From a candidate division WWE3 bacterium RIFOXYB1_FULL_43_24 (GTDB lineage: Bacteria; Patescibacteriota; WWE3; UBA101185; UBA10185): 41,402 nt of DNA. Under the pieces are notes generated by a model, which had not been told where the DNA came from, made no database searches, and saw only the letters and a program-made list of their open reading frames with translations. The stretch spans positions 1 through 41,402 of the forward strand of contig MEVX01000010.1 of NCBI GenBank assembly GCA_001773135.1, written 5' to 3'. The translations under genes were made by a program, and so were the position numbers. Of this stretch, positions 17,513 to 27,138 are shown in pieces (within the stretch, counting starts at the first letter, position 1; every line of letters begins with the position of its first letter).

Positions 17513-18252
17513 AGTTTGTTTATATTGTAACCGCTTTCAATATAAAGAGAAATAATATTATCTACTTCGTGCGAGTAACCGCGCACACTTTTGAAGACAA
17601 AGTTAGAAAATTTTTCTTTTAGAAAATTCAAATCCATGTACGTATCATTATCTCCGGTCAAAATTAATCCTTTCGCAGAGCCAGGGATATTTTTTTTCTC
17701 TATGTTATGTATCCAAGCTATAAGATTATTACTATTGAGGCCTCTGTAAACCTTAGAGTAAACTTTAGATTGCAAGAATGTCAATTTTGGTACCCAGTAT
17801 TTGTTCTCCAATTCTTTGGTCAGTATGAACATCGGACCCGCTAGTAGGTAGTTTGTATTTAGGGGTTGCTTTGAACACGTTAGGTACTGGGTAATTAAAA
17901 TACTCCCGAAGCTGAGACCCCAAATGCCTTCAATTTCGCCGCTGTGTGTGTATTTTTTCCGCTCAAAATAATCGTAAAATACCTTATCTTTTATTATCTT
18001 TATACAGTCCGGTATTACTCTCTCAAGATACTTGGGGGTGAATTTTTTTCCTGAGTGAAAAGATCCAGGATAGTATGGTATTAAAACGTTGTAATCTTGC
18101 ATAAGCTGTTTAAGATATGATTGCTTATGCATGTACTGTGGAAGCCCCGGTAGAAAAATGATCCATTTATGTTCTAGGTTAGTAAAAAGCAGGTTGTAAA
18201 CCACATCGCTTTTTATTGTTTTTCTGACGTAAAAACCGGCTTGATTATACAT
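17509..18252 (-). CDS. alpha/beta hydrolase-like protein
   Basis: GLSFGS nucleophile elbow, LTGDNDTYMD acid loop, GYSHEVD His; 4-nt overlap with the Nudix gene. Confidence 0.65.
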   Translation of the reverse strand: MYNQAGFYVRKTIKSDVVYNLLFTNLEHKWIIFLPGLPQYMHKQSYLKQLMQDYNVLIPYYPGSFHSGKKFTPKYLERVIPDCIKIIKDKVFYDYFERKKYTHSGEIEGIWGLSFGSILITQYLTCSKQPLNTNYLLAGPMFILTKELENKYWVPKLTFLQSKVYSKVYRGLNSNNLIAWIHNIEKKNIPGSAKGLILTGDNDTYMDLNFLKEKFSNFVFKSVRGYSHEVDNIISLYIESGYNINKL

Positions 18253-19000
18253 AGTTATACTTGGTGTAAAAATAATTCAGAAAATCTTCCGTATAGTTTG
18301 CAATAACAGCACTTATTTCTTCCGGATTTTCAACCGAACTTATATTATTTTTCATTTTCTCGTTAATTGCGTGTATATCAAAACCAAGGTCAAAATCTGC
18401 GAATACTACCTTTGCAAGTTTTATCTTGAACTTGGTGTCGACCTGTTGCGGGTATTCCATTAGTAATGCGCATAATAAAATATAATTGTTTGCTTTAATG
18501 CAAGCCCTGAGTAGATTTGGGCCGTCAAGGTCTCGTAGGCTAGTTCTAAGATACGCCTTGAAATAATTTAGTTCCCTCACTAATGAAGGGATTTTATTAG
18601 GTAATTCCACAATTGCAGGTTCTAAGTTTCCGTAGATTACCCAGCTTCGGTTAAATTTAAAATTCATTTTCATTAACGCGTCTTTAAGACAATTAATATC
18701 TATGTTTTTTGAGTAATACTCATTTTTTGGAAGGAGTGAAAGTCCCACGTGAACATCGTATTTTTCAGATAAAGACCTGTTTATTTTAATAATTTTAGAA
18801 ACCAGGTCCGATTCCATACTCTCAAGAACAACATATGTATCTATATCGCTCCATTTTTCAACAAAATCGGTAAAGTTTTGTTCCCCCGTACGCACAGCGC
18901 CTAGAACGTTATTATTTTTTAGTTGTTTCAATCTATCTACATATTCGTTTATTAATTTTTCAAGTTCAGCCGCCATTTTGGATATCCTCCAACATTTCAA
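18245..19000 (-). CDS. nucleotidyltransferase-fold protein
   Basis: AVRTGEQNFTDFVEKWSDIDTYVVLES resembles the NT core with DxD; overlaps both neighbours. Confidence 0.6.
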   Translation of the reverse strand: MKCWRISKMAAELEKLINEYVDRLKQLKNNNVLGAVRTGEQNFTDFVEKWSDIDTYVVLESMESDLVSKIIKINRSLSEKYDVHVGLSLLPKNEYYSKNIDINCLKDALMKMNFKFNRSWVIYGNLEPAIVELPNKIPSLVRELNYFKAYLRTSLRDLDGPNLLRACIKANNYILLCALLMEYPQQVDTKFKIKLAKVVFADFDLGFDIHAINEKMKNNISSVENPEEISAVIANYTEDFLNYFYTKYNYV

Positions 19001-19703
19001 AAGTATCCGTAGGTTCTTTAATATACATTTTTACTAACGGTATTTTCAGATTTATATCAGGGTATGATGCTAACGCAGCGCTCATATTTATCGGATCTAC
19101 AGTGTCCTTAGATGTTAGTAGTGATACTTTATCCAACTCCGGATTTAGAAGCTTTGCGTTGTGACCGAACATAGTAGATTTATACAAGTAACGTGTTTCA
19201 TCAGAATCAGGAACTTCGATCTTTGACTTATCGGAATTCATATATGGAATAACTATAAAATCAATTGTTGATTCGGTTGATTCTCTGAAATAATCATCCG
19301 CGAATATTATCCGTTCGTTATTAAATGATTTGAGACCGCTGTCTTTAAAAAATTTTGCAGTTTCGCCCTTAAGATTAATGGGTATGGAGGCATTGCCGAA
19401 TATGCTATTTGTAAGAGGGTTGATCAGACAGTATTCGTCAGAAATATAAAGGCTGGATTTTGATGCTAAAAGTAAGGAACAGAAAGTCTTTCCTATTGAG
19501 TCTTTTCCGTCATCTCCAAATAATATAGTATTCCCTTCGTTTGAAATCGCTGCCGACGCGTGGAGAACTTTATAACTACTATTTTCTGCGTCAAAAAATC
19601 TATACATTACTTGGAATATACTAAGCAAAAGAAGTTTGTCTTTAAGAGGTATGTTTTCTTTTAATGCCTTCGAGTAATTTCTAATTATGGAAGGATAGTC
19701 CAT
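18966..19703 (-). CDS. HPr kinase-like P-loop protein
   Basis: VLHASAAISNEGNTILFGDDGKDSIGKTFCSLLLASKSSLYISDEYCLI resembles the HprK C-terminal P-loop with an acidic strand after it. Confidence 0.6.
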   Translation of the reverse strand: MDYPSIIRNYSKALKENIPLKDKLLLLSIFQVMYRFFDAENSSYKVLHASAAISNEGNTILFGDDGKDSIGKTFCSLLLASKSSLYISDEYCLINPLTNSIFGNASIPINLKGETAKFFKDSGLKSFNNERIIFADDYFRESTESTIDFIVIPYMNSDKSKIEVPDSDETRYLYKSTMFGHNAKLLNPELDKVSLLTSKDTVDPINMSAALASYPDINLKIPLVKMYIKEPTDTFEMLEDIQNGG

Positions 19704-19716
19704 TAGATAATAATAT

Positions 19717-19751
19717 GGGACGCAACTATTTTTAGCAATTAAGTTGCGCCC
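19717..19751 (-). promoter_or_regulatory. inverted repeat/hairpin across the NDK stop codon
   Basis: Minus strand GGGCGCAACT-(14 nt loop)-AGTTGCGTCCC, one bulge; the NDK stop lies in the loop. Confidence 0.6.
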
Positions 19752-20160
19752 CTACGAGCTGTGATTCTCTCAAAAAATCTTCCGGATCAGAAGTATGCAA
19801 AATATTTTTTAGACATACTTCCCGCCCGTTTGGATCCGTAAGTCTTTCCGAAGAATACTTTCTCAATCCCGTACCCTCATAGCTATTTCCCCTGATTTTT
19901 TTAGCTTTATCGTTAGCGTCAGCGCCTTCGCATATTAAAATCAGAGAGTTACCTGAGGTAAGGTATGCTACCGCGTCTTCAAAAAACCACATGGAATTGT
20001 ATCTAGCCATTAGTTCCTTGGCAACCTCGGTCTTCAGCAGAGTCTCGAAGCAGTAGAGGACTCGAAGACCGGCAGAATCTACCTGGTCCAAAAGCTCTTT
20101 TTGTAGCTTTTTCTGCACACCGTCGGGTTTCAGAATAAAGAGAACCCTTTCCGTATCCAC
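19732..20160 (-). CDS. ndk: nucleoside diphosphate kinase-like protein
   Basis: ERVLFILKPDGVQKKL, TSGNSLILICEG, KNILHTSDPEDFLRE with conserved active-site His; GTG start after GGGGAGGT SD. The longer track ORF start overlaps the regulator gene and is unlikely. Confidence 0.8.
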   Translation of the reverse strand: MDTERVLFILKPDGVQKKLQKELLDQVDSAGLRVLYCFETLLKTEVAKELMARYNSMWFFEDAVAYLTSGNSLILICEGADANDKAKKIRGNSYEGTGLRKYSSERLTDPNGREVCLKNILHTSDPEDFLRESQLVGAQLNC

Positions 20161-20345
20161 ATAACACCTCCCCATTTCTGTATTTCGCAGCATTATAGCA
20201 CGTACTATAAGTTGTTGTACACTTTGTGGGCTGGTAATCGATGGGTCTCCTCTAACTGCCCGAAACCGACTGAGCCTCCTAAATTTTGTATAGTTTAGAA
20301 TTTTAAATCCTTTATATAAAGCCAAATGAGTGCTATAGTAACAGC

Positions 20346-20708
20346 ATGAAGAGAATATTAATCGTCGAAGATGAAATATCTCTAAATGATAGCTTGAAGG
20401 GCGCGCTGTTAGATGCAAATTTTGAAGTGGAGCAAGCCTACAATGGTTTGGAAGGACTATCTTTTGCATTAAACCACGACTTTGATCTCATTATTCTTGA
20501 TATATTAATGCCCACCAAAGATGGTTATGATTTCATATATAACTATACTTTTAAGAAGGAAAAACCACTCCCCATATTAGTTCTCTCAAATCTTAGTGGT
20601 CTTGAAGACAAAATGAAGCAATATACAAAAGTAAAACTGTCTTATATGGTAAAAGCTGAAGTATCTTTGGATACTATCGTGAAAAAAGTAAAGTCTCTTA
20701 CCAAATAA
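20346..20708 (+). CDS. REC-only response regulator
   Basis: ILIVEDEISL, DLIILDILMPTKDGYDF, PILVLSNLS, KAEVSL. Confidence 0.9.
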   Translation: MKRILIVEDEISLNDSLKGALLDANFEVEQAYNGLEGLSFALNHDFDLIILDILMPTKDGYDFIYNYTFKKEKPLPILVLSNLSGLEDKMKQYTKVKLSYMVKAEVSLDTIVKKVKSLTK

Positions 20709-20721
20709 ACGCCCATTTATA

Positions 20722-21975
20722 CTAACTCACCACGTCCAGTTGTTTACTACCCTTTCTCACTTTCATACCCCCTTCGGGCAGTAATACATAGAACGAAGTC
20801 CCGACATTTTCTATCGAGTCAAACCACAGAGCGCCATGCATGCTGTCTATAATCACCTTTGCCATATATAGGCCCAAACCCGAACCACTTTCAGAAGTTG
20901 TTTTGATGTTGTCTGCTCTGAATAGTTTGGTAAATATATCACTTTGCTGATTCAAAGGTATTCCCATCCCACTATCCTGAATTTTTATTAATATCCCGGT
21001 TTTGTCGTTAAAATGTCTTAGTCTACTCAAAATAGTTTTATCTGAAGTGTGTGTTTCCTCGATTTTTATCCATCCGCCTTTTCCTGTGTATTCAATAGCA
21101 TTAGACACTATATTTAGGAACACGACACTTAATAGATTTCTGTCCATCATCACCCTGGGTACATCGGAGTCATAGTACTTCTCAACTTTTAGTCTTTTTT
21201 CTCTAATCTTCGGTTTCAGCATGGTCAATACTTCTTTGAGGACTTGGGAAATATATAATTGCTCGGGATCGATAGAAAATGTTCCGGCTTCTAACCTTGC
21301 TACATTTAGTAATGAATTCACTAATCTAATCATTCTTAACGTGCTGTTGTGAATAGTTTTAATATATTTTTTTTGATCTTTTGTGGGTTTAACTATCTTT
21401 CCTGTACCCGTCAGCAATGCTTCTGACTGCCATCTTATAGAAGTCAGCGGAGTTCTTAATTGGTGCGAGGCTATCGAGACAAATTCACTTTTAATAAGGT
21501 CTATTCTTTTTTGTTCGGCTTCTACTTTCTTTCTTTCGGTTAGATATTGTCCGAACAATATGTTTCTTTCACCCATGTTGTTAAACCCCCACACGATGGT
21601 CTTTTTGGTGCCGTCTTTACATGTAACAACGGATTCCATCGGGGTAACAGATCTACCGCTTTTGTTTGATGCTCTAACCCTACGTTCCCATTCTTTTATA
21701 ATTTTTGTACGATATTTTGGATTGGGATAAGCCAGTTTGTACCAACGACTAATGGTAGGGACTTCTTTAATTTTATAGCCAAACAATTCTATAAATCTTT
21801 TGTTAACATACTCAGCTTCTTGAAACAGGCCTCTTGCTATATATATTGCCAGAGGAGTAGAGTCGACGACAATTTTAAAGAGCGACTCACTTAGCTCGAG
21901 TCTTTTTTCAAGCAGACTTTCTTTGGAAATGTCATTGACATCTTCACTTTTTTCTGCGCGACTCCCGCTTTTCAT
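20722..21975 (-). CDS. PAS-domain sensor histidine kinase
   Basis: PAS region, SIASHQLRTPLTSIRW H-box, N box NIVSNAIEYT, DSGMGI, GSGLGLYMAK. Confidence 0.95.
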   Translation of the reverse strand: MKSGSRAEKSEDVNDISKESLLEKRLELSESLFKIVVDSTPLAIYIARGLFQEAEYVNKRFIELFGYKIKEVPTISRWYKLAYPNPKYRTKIIKEWERRVRASNKSGRSVTPMESVVTCKDGTKKTIVWGFNNMGERNILFGQYLTERKKVEAEQKRIDLIKSEFVSIASHQLRTPLTSIRWQSEALLTGTGKIVKPTKDQKKYIKTIHNSTLRMIRLVNSLLNVARLEAGTFSIDPEQLYISQVLKEVLTMLKPKIREKRLKVEKYYDSDVPRVMMDRNLLSVVFLNIVSNAIEYTGKGGWIKIEETHTSDKTILSRLRHFNDKTGILIKIQDSGMGIPLNQQSDIFTKLFRADNIKTTSESGSGLGLYMAKVIIDSMHGALWFDSIENVGTSFYVLLPEGGMKVRKGSKQLDVVS

Positions 21976-22070
21976 CTTTTACATTATACACTTACTACCT
22001 AAATTGTAGTTGTACTTGTGTATACAAACACAATGTATGAATAACTACGACTATATGGTATAATTAAGTC

Positions 22071-22685
22071 ATGAAGAAATCAATTTTCCCCATCATAGTT
22101 ATCTTGGCTGTCGTTGTGTTGGGTATTTTTTATCTTTTCCAGTATCAAAAATCAAATACTCCTGTAGTAACTCCCGAAGATAAATCTCCTGTTGTGGCTG
22201 ATAGTGCTCCCGCTCCTGTAGTTGTTACACCTAACCTTCTCACAGATGAAATAATAGATTTGAGCGGTACGTCGCTGACTGCAGTACCGGAAGACCTTTT
22301 GAAGAATACGGCTCTTGTTGAACTTAATCTCAGCAACAACCTAATAACTACCCTACCCTCACAGATAGAGTCTTGGGTTAATCTGGAAGCGTTCAGAATA
22401 GGAAATAACAAATTAACAGCCTTGCCCGCTGAAATAAGATTTTTCTCAAAACTGACAGTATTAGACGCCAGTAACAATGAACTTACCGGCTTACCTGCAG
22501 AAATCGGCCAGTTAACTAATCTTAAAGAGCTCGATCTTTCGGATAACGGCATCACTGAATTTCCTAACGAAATTCTTGAGCTCACCGGCTTAGAGACTCT
22601 TGATGTAAGAGGAAATCCTGTAACAGCAGAGCACGTAAATATATTAAAGGACAACTTAACCGATACAGAGATATTGTTTGAATAA
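22071..22685 (+). CDS. secreted or membrane-anchored leucine-rich repeat protein
   Basis: N-terminal TM, then repeated LxxLxLSxNxIxxLPxxI units. Confidence 0.9.
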   Translation: MKKSIFPIIVILAVVVLGIFYLFQYQKSNTPVVTPEDKSPVVADSAPAPVVVTPNLLTDEIIDLSGTSLTAVPEDLLKNTALVELNLSNNLITTLPSQIESWVNLEAFRIGNNKLTALPAEIRFFSKLTVLDASNNELTGLPAEIGQLTNLKELDLSDNGITEFPNEILELTGLETLDVRGNPVTAEHVNILKDNLTDTEILFE

Positions 22686-22727
22686 AGTTTTGAGTTTGTA
22701 ACAAAAGTAAAGTGCTCCGGTCAAATG

Positions 22728-23885
22728 CTAATTGTGTATCTGTGTAAACTTAGGAATCGTAATCCAGAAAATACTTCCTTTAAAATCCCCCGGTGACGAG
22801 TAACCAACTTCGCCGCCCATAGCCTCTATGTATATTTTTACGATATAAAGTCCAAGTCCCGAGCCTCCGGTAATCTCGGATTTTTCATAAGACCGCTGTC
22901 CCTTTCCAAATTTTTGAAAAAGCTGAGGCACATCTTCGGGTGAAATGCCCACGCCGGTGTCGATAACAGAAATCTTTATATAATTACCGGCATCCTCAAC
23001 GTTAACTTTGACCTCCCCTTCTTTTGTAAATTTGATAGCGTTTCCGACAAGGTTTACAACACATTCTTTAAATTTATCGTCGTCATAGTAAGCGTCCGTT
23101 TCAAGAGGTAAAGTGGAAAAGTCAATTTTAAACCCGATATTTTTTTCTTTAGCCTTCAAATCGAATCCCATAAGACCTTCCTGAATAGACGAGACAATTT
23201 TCCCCGACTTAAGGTTAAAGTTAAGTTTTCCCTGCTCCAGTCTCGAAATATTAAGCATATCGTTTACCATTGAGATCATAGTTTCCGTGCTTGCCGCTGT
23301 TCTCTCAGCATATGTTTTTTGTAGCCCGCTCAAGGGGGATTTCTGGTCGTTTAAAAGCATCCATAAATAGCTTTTGATAATTGTTAAAGGTGTTCTAAGT
23401 TCATGGGAGGCTAAAGACAGGAAGTCGTCCTTGGTTTTATCGAGCATGATTTCTTTTGTGATGTCTGAGATGGTGACCAAGCACTCTGATTCATCAGTCT
23501 GGGTTTCGGACTGGATAACCGAGAAATGTATATTCACAAAATAGTTGTTAGGACTTCCTTTTAAAACCAAACCGGACAATATAGGTGTTATCTGAGGAGG
23601 AAGAAAACAGTATTGTTTTAGATCAATGCGTTCGTTTTTCTCATTCTCAATTATGACGACGTCTTCCATCTTTTTTCCCACCGCCACAGATTCGGGAAGG
23701 CTAAGCATAGTTTCCAGCGTGTGGTTGAAGATGGTAATGTTGAACTCTTTGTCTACCGCGAATACCCCTTCGGAAACGTTATAGAGAAGATCTTCGGCAC
23801 GTTTTCGCTCCTGTAGCAACTCACGGTTTCTAATATAAATTTCCTCAGTTATACTCTGGGATTTAGGATCCGCAGTTGTAGGCAT
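22728..23885 (-). CDS. PAS-domain sensor histidine kinase
   Basis: SLASHELRTPLTIIKSY, NLVGNAIKFT, DTGVGI, GSGLGLYIVK. Confidence 0.95.
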   Translation of the reverse strand: MPTTADPKSQSITEEIYIRNRELLQERKRAEDLLYNVSEGVFAVDKEFNITIFNHTLETMLSLPESVAVGKKMEDVVIIENEKNERIDLKQYCFLPPQITPILSGLVLKGSPNNYFVNIHFSVIQSETQTDESECLVTISDITKEIMLDKTKDDFLSLASHELRTPLTIIKSYLWMLLNDQKSPLSGLQKTYAERTAASTETMISMVNDMLNISRLEQGKLNFNLKSGKIVSSIQEGLMGFDLKAKEKNIGFKIDFSTLPLETDAYYDDDKFKECVVNLVGNAIKFTKEGEVKVNVEDAGNYIKISVIDTGVGISPEDVPQLFQKFGKGQRSYEKSEITGGSGLGLYIVKIYIEAMGGEVGYSSPGDFKGSIFWITIPKFTQIHN

Positions 23886-23949
23886 TGTTAAAATTATACC
23901 TTAATAGAAATTGTTGACTACAGTGTTATTTACAGTAACATTTTAAGGT

Positions 23950-24723
23950 ATGGAGATATCTGCCCAATTCGCGCTGAACAAGAAAAAAACTTGGGAAAGC
24001 GATCTTTTGACCGACAGATTCAACACGCACAAACCGATGGACGAAATTCATCCTGACGCAGCCGTTAATATTTATGTTGGCTGGCCCGCTTTATTTGAAC
24101 AAATCAAGTATCAATCCGATTTTTTAGGTGTAAAATCCTGCAATATTTTGGATTTTGGTTGCGGCGCCGGAAATTTTTGCAAACAACTTCACATCATGGG
24201 TCACAAAGTGACCGGTATCGACCACTCCGAAGCCCTTCTGGAAATTGCCCGTGCCCACTCACCTAAAGAAATTACATTTGTAAACAATTCAATTTTGGAT
24301 GATAAAAATGCTTTAATACACCTCGAAAATAGAATGGACGTAATCACCTCAATCCACAGCTTTGATTGGATTGAAGACACGAAAAGCGTGGTTTCTACTT
24401 TAAGCTCATTTTTAAAAAAGGACGGAATATTTCTTTTTACTATTTTTCCAAAATCTCATGTCAGGGACTCAATAAAAATCAACGATCTTTTCGAAGATTT
24501 TGATTCTGCCGAAAACCCCACAAAAGGTTTCGCAAACTTCGACGGGGTTAAGGTTCCGACATTTATCAGAGAACCTTCTTATTACGACGAAGTTTTCGAA
24601 GGATTGGGTTTTGAAAAACTTTTAGAATTTTATCCGCCGTTTCCTAAATCTTTTTTCGACAGATATAAATGGCACGGGTCAAAAAAGCCGGAAATGCTTA
24701 TTCTCGGGTATAAAAAGAATTAA
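23950..24723 (+). CDS. class I SAM-dependent methyltransferase
   Basis: ILDFGCGAGNFCKQL motif I, GIDHSEALLEIA. Confidence 0.9.
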   Translation: MEISAQFALNKKKTWESDLLTDRFNTHKPMDEIHPDAAVNIYVGWPALFEQIKYQSDFLGVKSCNILDFGCGAGNFCKQLHIMGHKVTGIDHSEALLEIARAHSPKEITFVNNSILDDKNALIHLENRMDVITSIHSFDWIEDTKSVVSTLSSFLKKDGIFLFTIFPKSHVRDSIKINDLFEDFDSAENPTKGFANFDGVKVPTFIREPSYYDEVFEGLGFEKLLEFYPPFPKSFFDRYKWHGSKKPEMLILGYKKN

Positions 24724-25607
24724 CTTATTGAGTACTTTTTCAAAAATTTGATCGGACTGTAAGTCATTTTTGTTGTCCTGAGGCCCTGAAGACCGGTGTC
24801 CTGTTCATGATTTAAAGTTGTAATTCCCTTTGAGTAGAGGTATTTCGAAGTCTCGTATTCTATAAAGTAGGACGAGTGTGAGTAGCTATTATCGGCCAGG
24901 CCAAAGTGCCCCATTGCAACTTCAGGTGTAACTACTTCGTTGAAGGTAAAAGCCACAAATTTATTATTTACATATAGCCCCATGAGGATGCAGTTAAAAT
25001 TTTCAGAATAATTAATGAAGTTATTTATTATCTCGACTTCTTCGGCGCATTTTTTATCGTCAAAATTTTTTGAAGAACACCAGTCTTCAGTTAATTTAAG
25101 TATCGAGTCTCTTACTATCTTTTGCGACAGATCCAAATTTCTTACTTCGTAGTCAGGATATTTATCGAGAAATCCGTGAATGTTTTTTCTAAGCGGTTTA
25201 AACTGGGAACCTTCGAGTTTTGAAATATCTGTGGTCGAAAGAATGTAGTCAAAACTATCGCGATCTTCAGTTATATTTAGCGGGCTTTTGTTTTCTATTT
25301 CATTAACGACAATTTCAGGAACCATACTTAACTGCCCCACATCTTTAATAAGTCGGGTCACCGATTCATCCACATGCGAATCCCCGATAATTGAATAAAT
25401 AAAACCGTCTGTTAAGTAATCTTTCATTTTCAAAACAAGATTGTCGTTTAACAAAGTATAAGAATTGTATCCCCCACTATTCCATGATAAGAGGCTGAGA
25501 AGATTAAAGTCTGAGTAAGTTTCAAACCTGGCCAGGTGCGTAGAAAACAGCTCCTTGTCCTCAAGTCCTATTTTTTTAAAATCAGGATATTGTATTGTTC
25601 CCAACAT
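24720..25607 (-). CDS. DUF2156-like (phosphatidylglycerol lysyltransferase C-terminal fold) protein
   Basis: LEGSQFKPLRKNIHGFL, GHFGLAD, INHEQDTGLQGLRTTKMTYSPIKFLKKY-type GNAT-fold pattern. Confidence 0.75.
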   Translation of the reverse strand: MLGTIQYPDFKKIGLEDKELFSTHLARFETYSDFNLLSLLSWNSGGYNSYTLLNDNLVLKMKDYLTDGFIYSIIGDSHVDESVTRLIKDVGQLSMVPEIVVNEIENKSPLNITEDRDSFDYILSTTDISKLEGSQFKPLRKNIHGFLDKYPDYEVRNLDLSQKIVRDSILKLTEDWCSSKNFDDKKCAEEVEIINNFINYSENFNCILMGLYVNNKFVAFTFNEVVTPEVAMGHFGLADNSYSHSSYFIEYETSKYLYSKGITTLNHEQDTGLQGLRTTKMTYSPIKFLKKYSIS

Positions 25608-25672
25608 ATAATAAAGATTAACATAATACTCTTGACGGGGGAATTTGCAGTCTGTAGCATTAAATCAGGCTA

Positions 25673-26485
25673 ATGAAAAGTAAATTCGCACTAAAGTTTT
25701 TAGTAATAGGTCTGTTTACGGCATACAGTTTGTGGTGGCTTTATATAATGGCTTTTGCCGGTCCCGAAGATTCAATCCGCGATTACTTTAGTGACACATA
25801 TGGAATTGTTGCAGGGTTAGGAGGTTTCCTCGGCCTGATATTTGCCCATAAGTGGGATGGTTGTAAGAGTTACGTCGGCAAGGCTTTGATATTTTTTTCT
25901 GCAGGCTTGTTTTTTCAATTTTTAGGACAGCTTAGCTACACAATTGAGTTTTATGCTTATGGTATTGAAAACTCATACCCTTCTTTCGGTGAAATTTTCT
26001 TCTTTTCAAGCATATTCTTTTATATCTTCGGCGTTTGGTATGTGGCGAAGTCGGCCGGAACCACAATTTCTCTTAAAGGCTTTGGTAAAATACTAGCTGC
26101 CACTATATTTCCTTTACTAATGATTGCGTTTTCGTATTTTATGTTTATTAACGGAACGGATTTTGAATCTTACGGGCTTGTCGCTAATGTTTTAACGTTT
26201 GCCTACCCGATCGGTCAGGCAATTTATGTCTCACTAGCAATTTTAACGTTTTTTCTCGCCTTTAACGTAGTCGGTGGCACTATGAGAAGACGAGTCTTTT
26301 TTATACTTGTCGCGTGTATATTTCAATACGCAGCGGACAGCACTTTCCTTTATAAAACAATCCAGGATACGTGGGTACCTGCAGGAGTCAGCGAGTATAT
26401 GTTTGTGGTCTCGTACTTTTTAATGTCAATGGCGTTTCTCGACTTTTTGTATGCGTATGAGTACCTTCAGGGAAGAAAGAAATAA
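25673..26485 (+). CDS. multi-TM membrane protein (about 8 TM), unknown/sensor-like
   Basis: Regular hydrophobic helices; overlaps the next ORF by 1 nt. Confidence 0.7.
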   Translation: MKSKFALKFLVIGLFTAYSLWWLYIMAFAGPEDSIRDYFSDTYGIVAGLGGFLGLIFAHKWDGCKSYVGKALIFFSAGLFFQFLGQLSYTIEFYAYGIENSYPSFGEIFFFSSIFFYIFGVWYVAKSAGTTISLKGFGKILAATIFPLLMIAFSYFMFINGTDFESYGLVANVLTFAYPIGQAIYVSLAILTFFLAFNVVGGTMRRRVFFILVACIFQYAADSTFLYKTIQDTWVPAGVSEYMFVVSYFLMSMAFLDFLYAYEYLQGRKK

Positions 26486-26778
26486 TGCAACCTGAAAAGC
26501 TTGTTATAGCAATTATTAAAGAACAAAGTCTCATTATCGGTGAAAGACTTGCTAAAAGTAGAGCCGAAGAGACCGGAGTGGTTTCTTTTAGTTCTCAGAA
26601 AATCGAAGATGTGGTTTTAGCCCCCGGAGAACCCGCCCAGATCATACAGAAACTCATCGACTCTTACATGGAAGTATTCGGTAAAGCGTCGGTTGAAGTG
26701 TGCGTCGGAGTTATGAGGAAATACCCTATTACTGAAATTAATAATCTGGTCCCCGAGGCTTTAAAAGCAGGCATATGA
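26485..26778 (+). CDS. small soluble protein, unknown function
   Basis: 97-aa ORF tightly coupled to both neighbours. Confidence 0.65.
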   Translation: MQPEKLVIAIIKEQSLIIGERLAKSRAEETGVVSFSSQKIEDVVLAPGEPAQIIQKLIDSYMEVFGKASVEVCVGVMRKYPITEINNLVPEALKAGI

Positions 26779-27137
26779 AAGAGCTATTAGGTTTCACATT
26801 TGTAATTTTATCCGCGTTTCCCATGGGTTTTGCCGAAGGAAAAATCATCGATATGAAATCTGATTATTCCTTCACAAAAGTTGCACCCCTAATACTTCTC
26901 TACTTATTAGGTTTTGCACTTTACTTGGCAGGATTCATGCAAATACCAACAAAAATAGGTTTCATTATCGGAGTTTGGGAAATCTCAGCGGTTTTAATCG
27001 GCGTGGGCGTGGCAATTTCCGGTCATAATATAAAAATCGATAGTGTATATATGTTTTGGTTTACTGTACTTGTCGTGTCAACATATGTTTTAGGCATGGC
27101 GGCCGACAGAATTTTATCGAGAGCGGGGTTCGAATAA
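26775..27137 (+). CDS. small membrane protein (3-4 TM), unknown function
   Basis: Hydrophobic ORF overlapping the previous stop by 4 nt. Confidence 0.65.
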   Translation: MKELLGFTFVILSAFPMGFAEGKIIDMKSDYSFTKVAPLILLYLLGFALYLAGFMQIPTKIGFIIGVWEISAVLIGVGVAISGHNIKIDSVYMFWFTVLVVSTYVLGMAADRILSRAGFE

Positions 27138-27138
27138 T

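Noticed and set aside
20161-20469. N-terminal extension of the NDK ORF
   Set aside because: Overlaps the regulator gene antisense and is not NDK-like; an SD-preceded GTG at 20160 fits better.
22145-22654. 169-aa minus-strand ORF
   Set aside because: Antisense to the LRR gene; its repetitive look is the mirror of the leucine-rich repeats.
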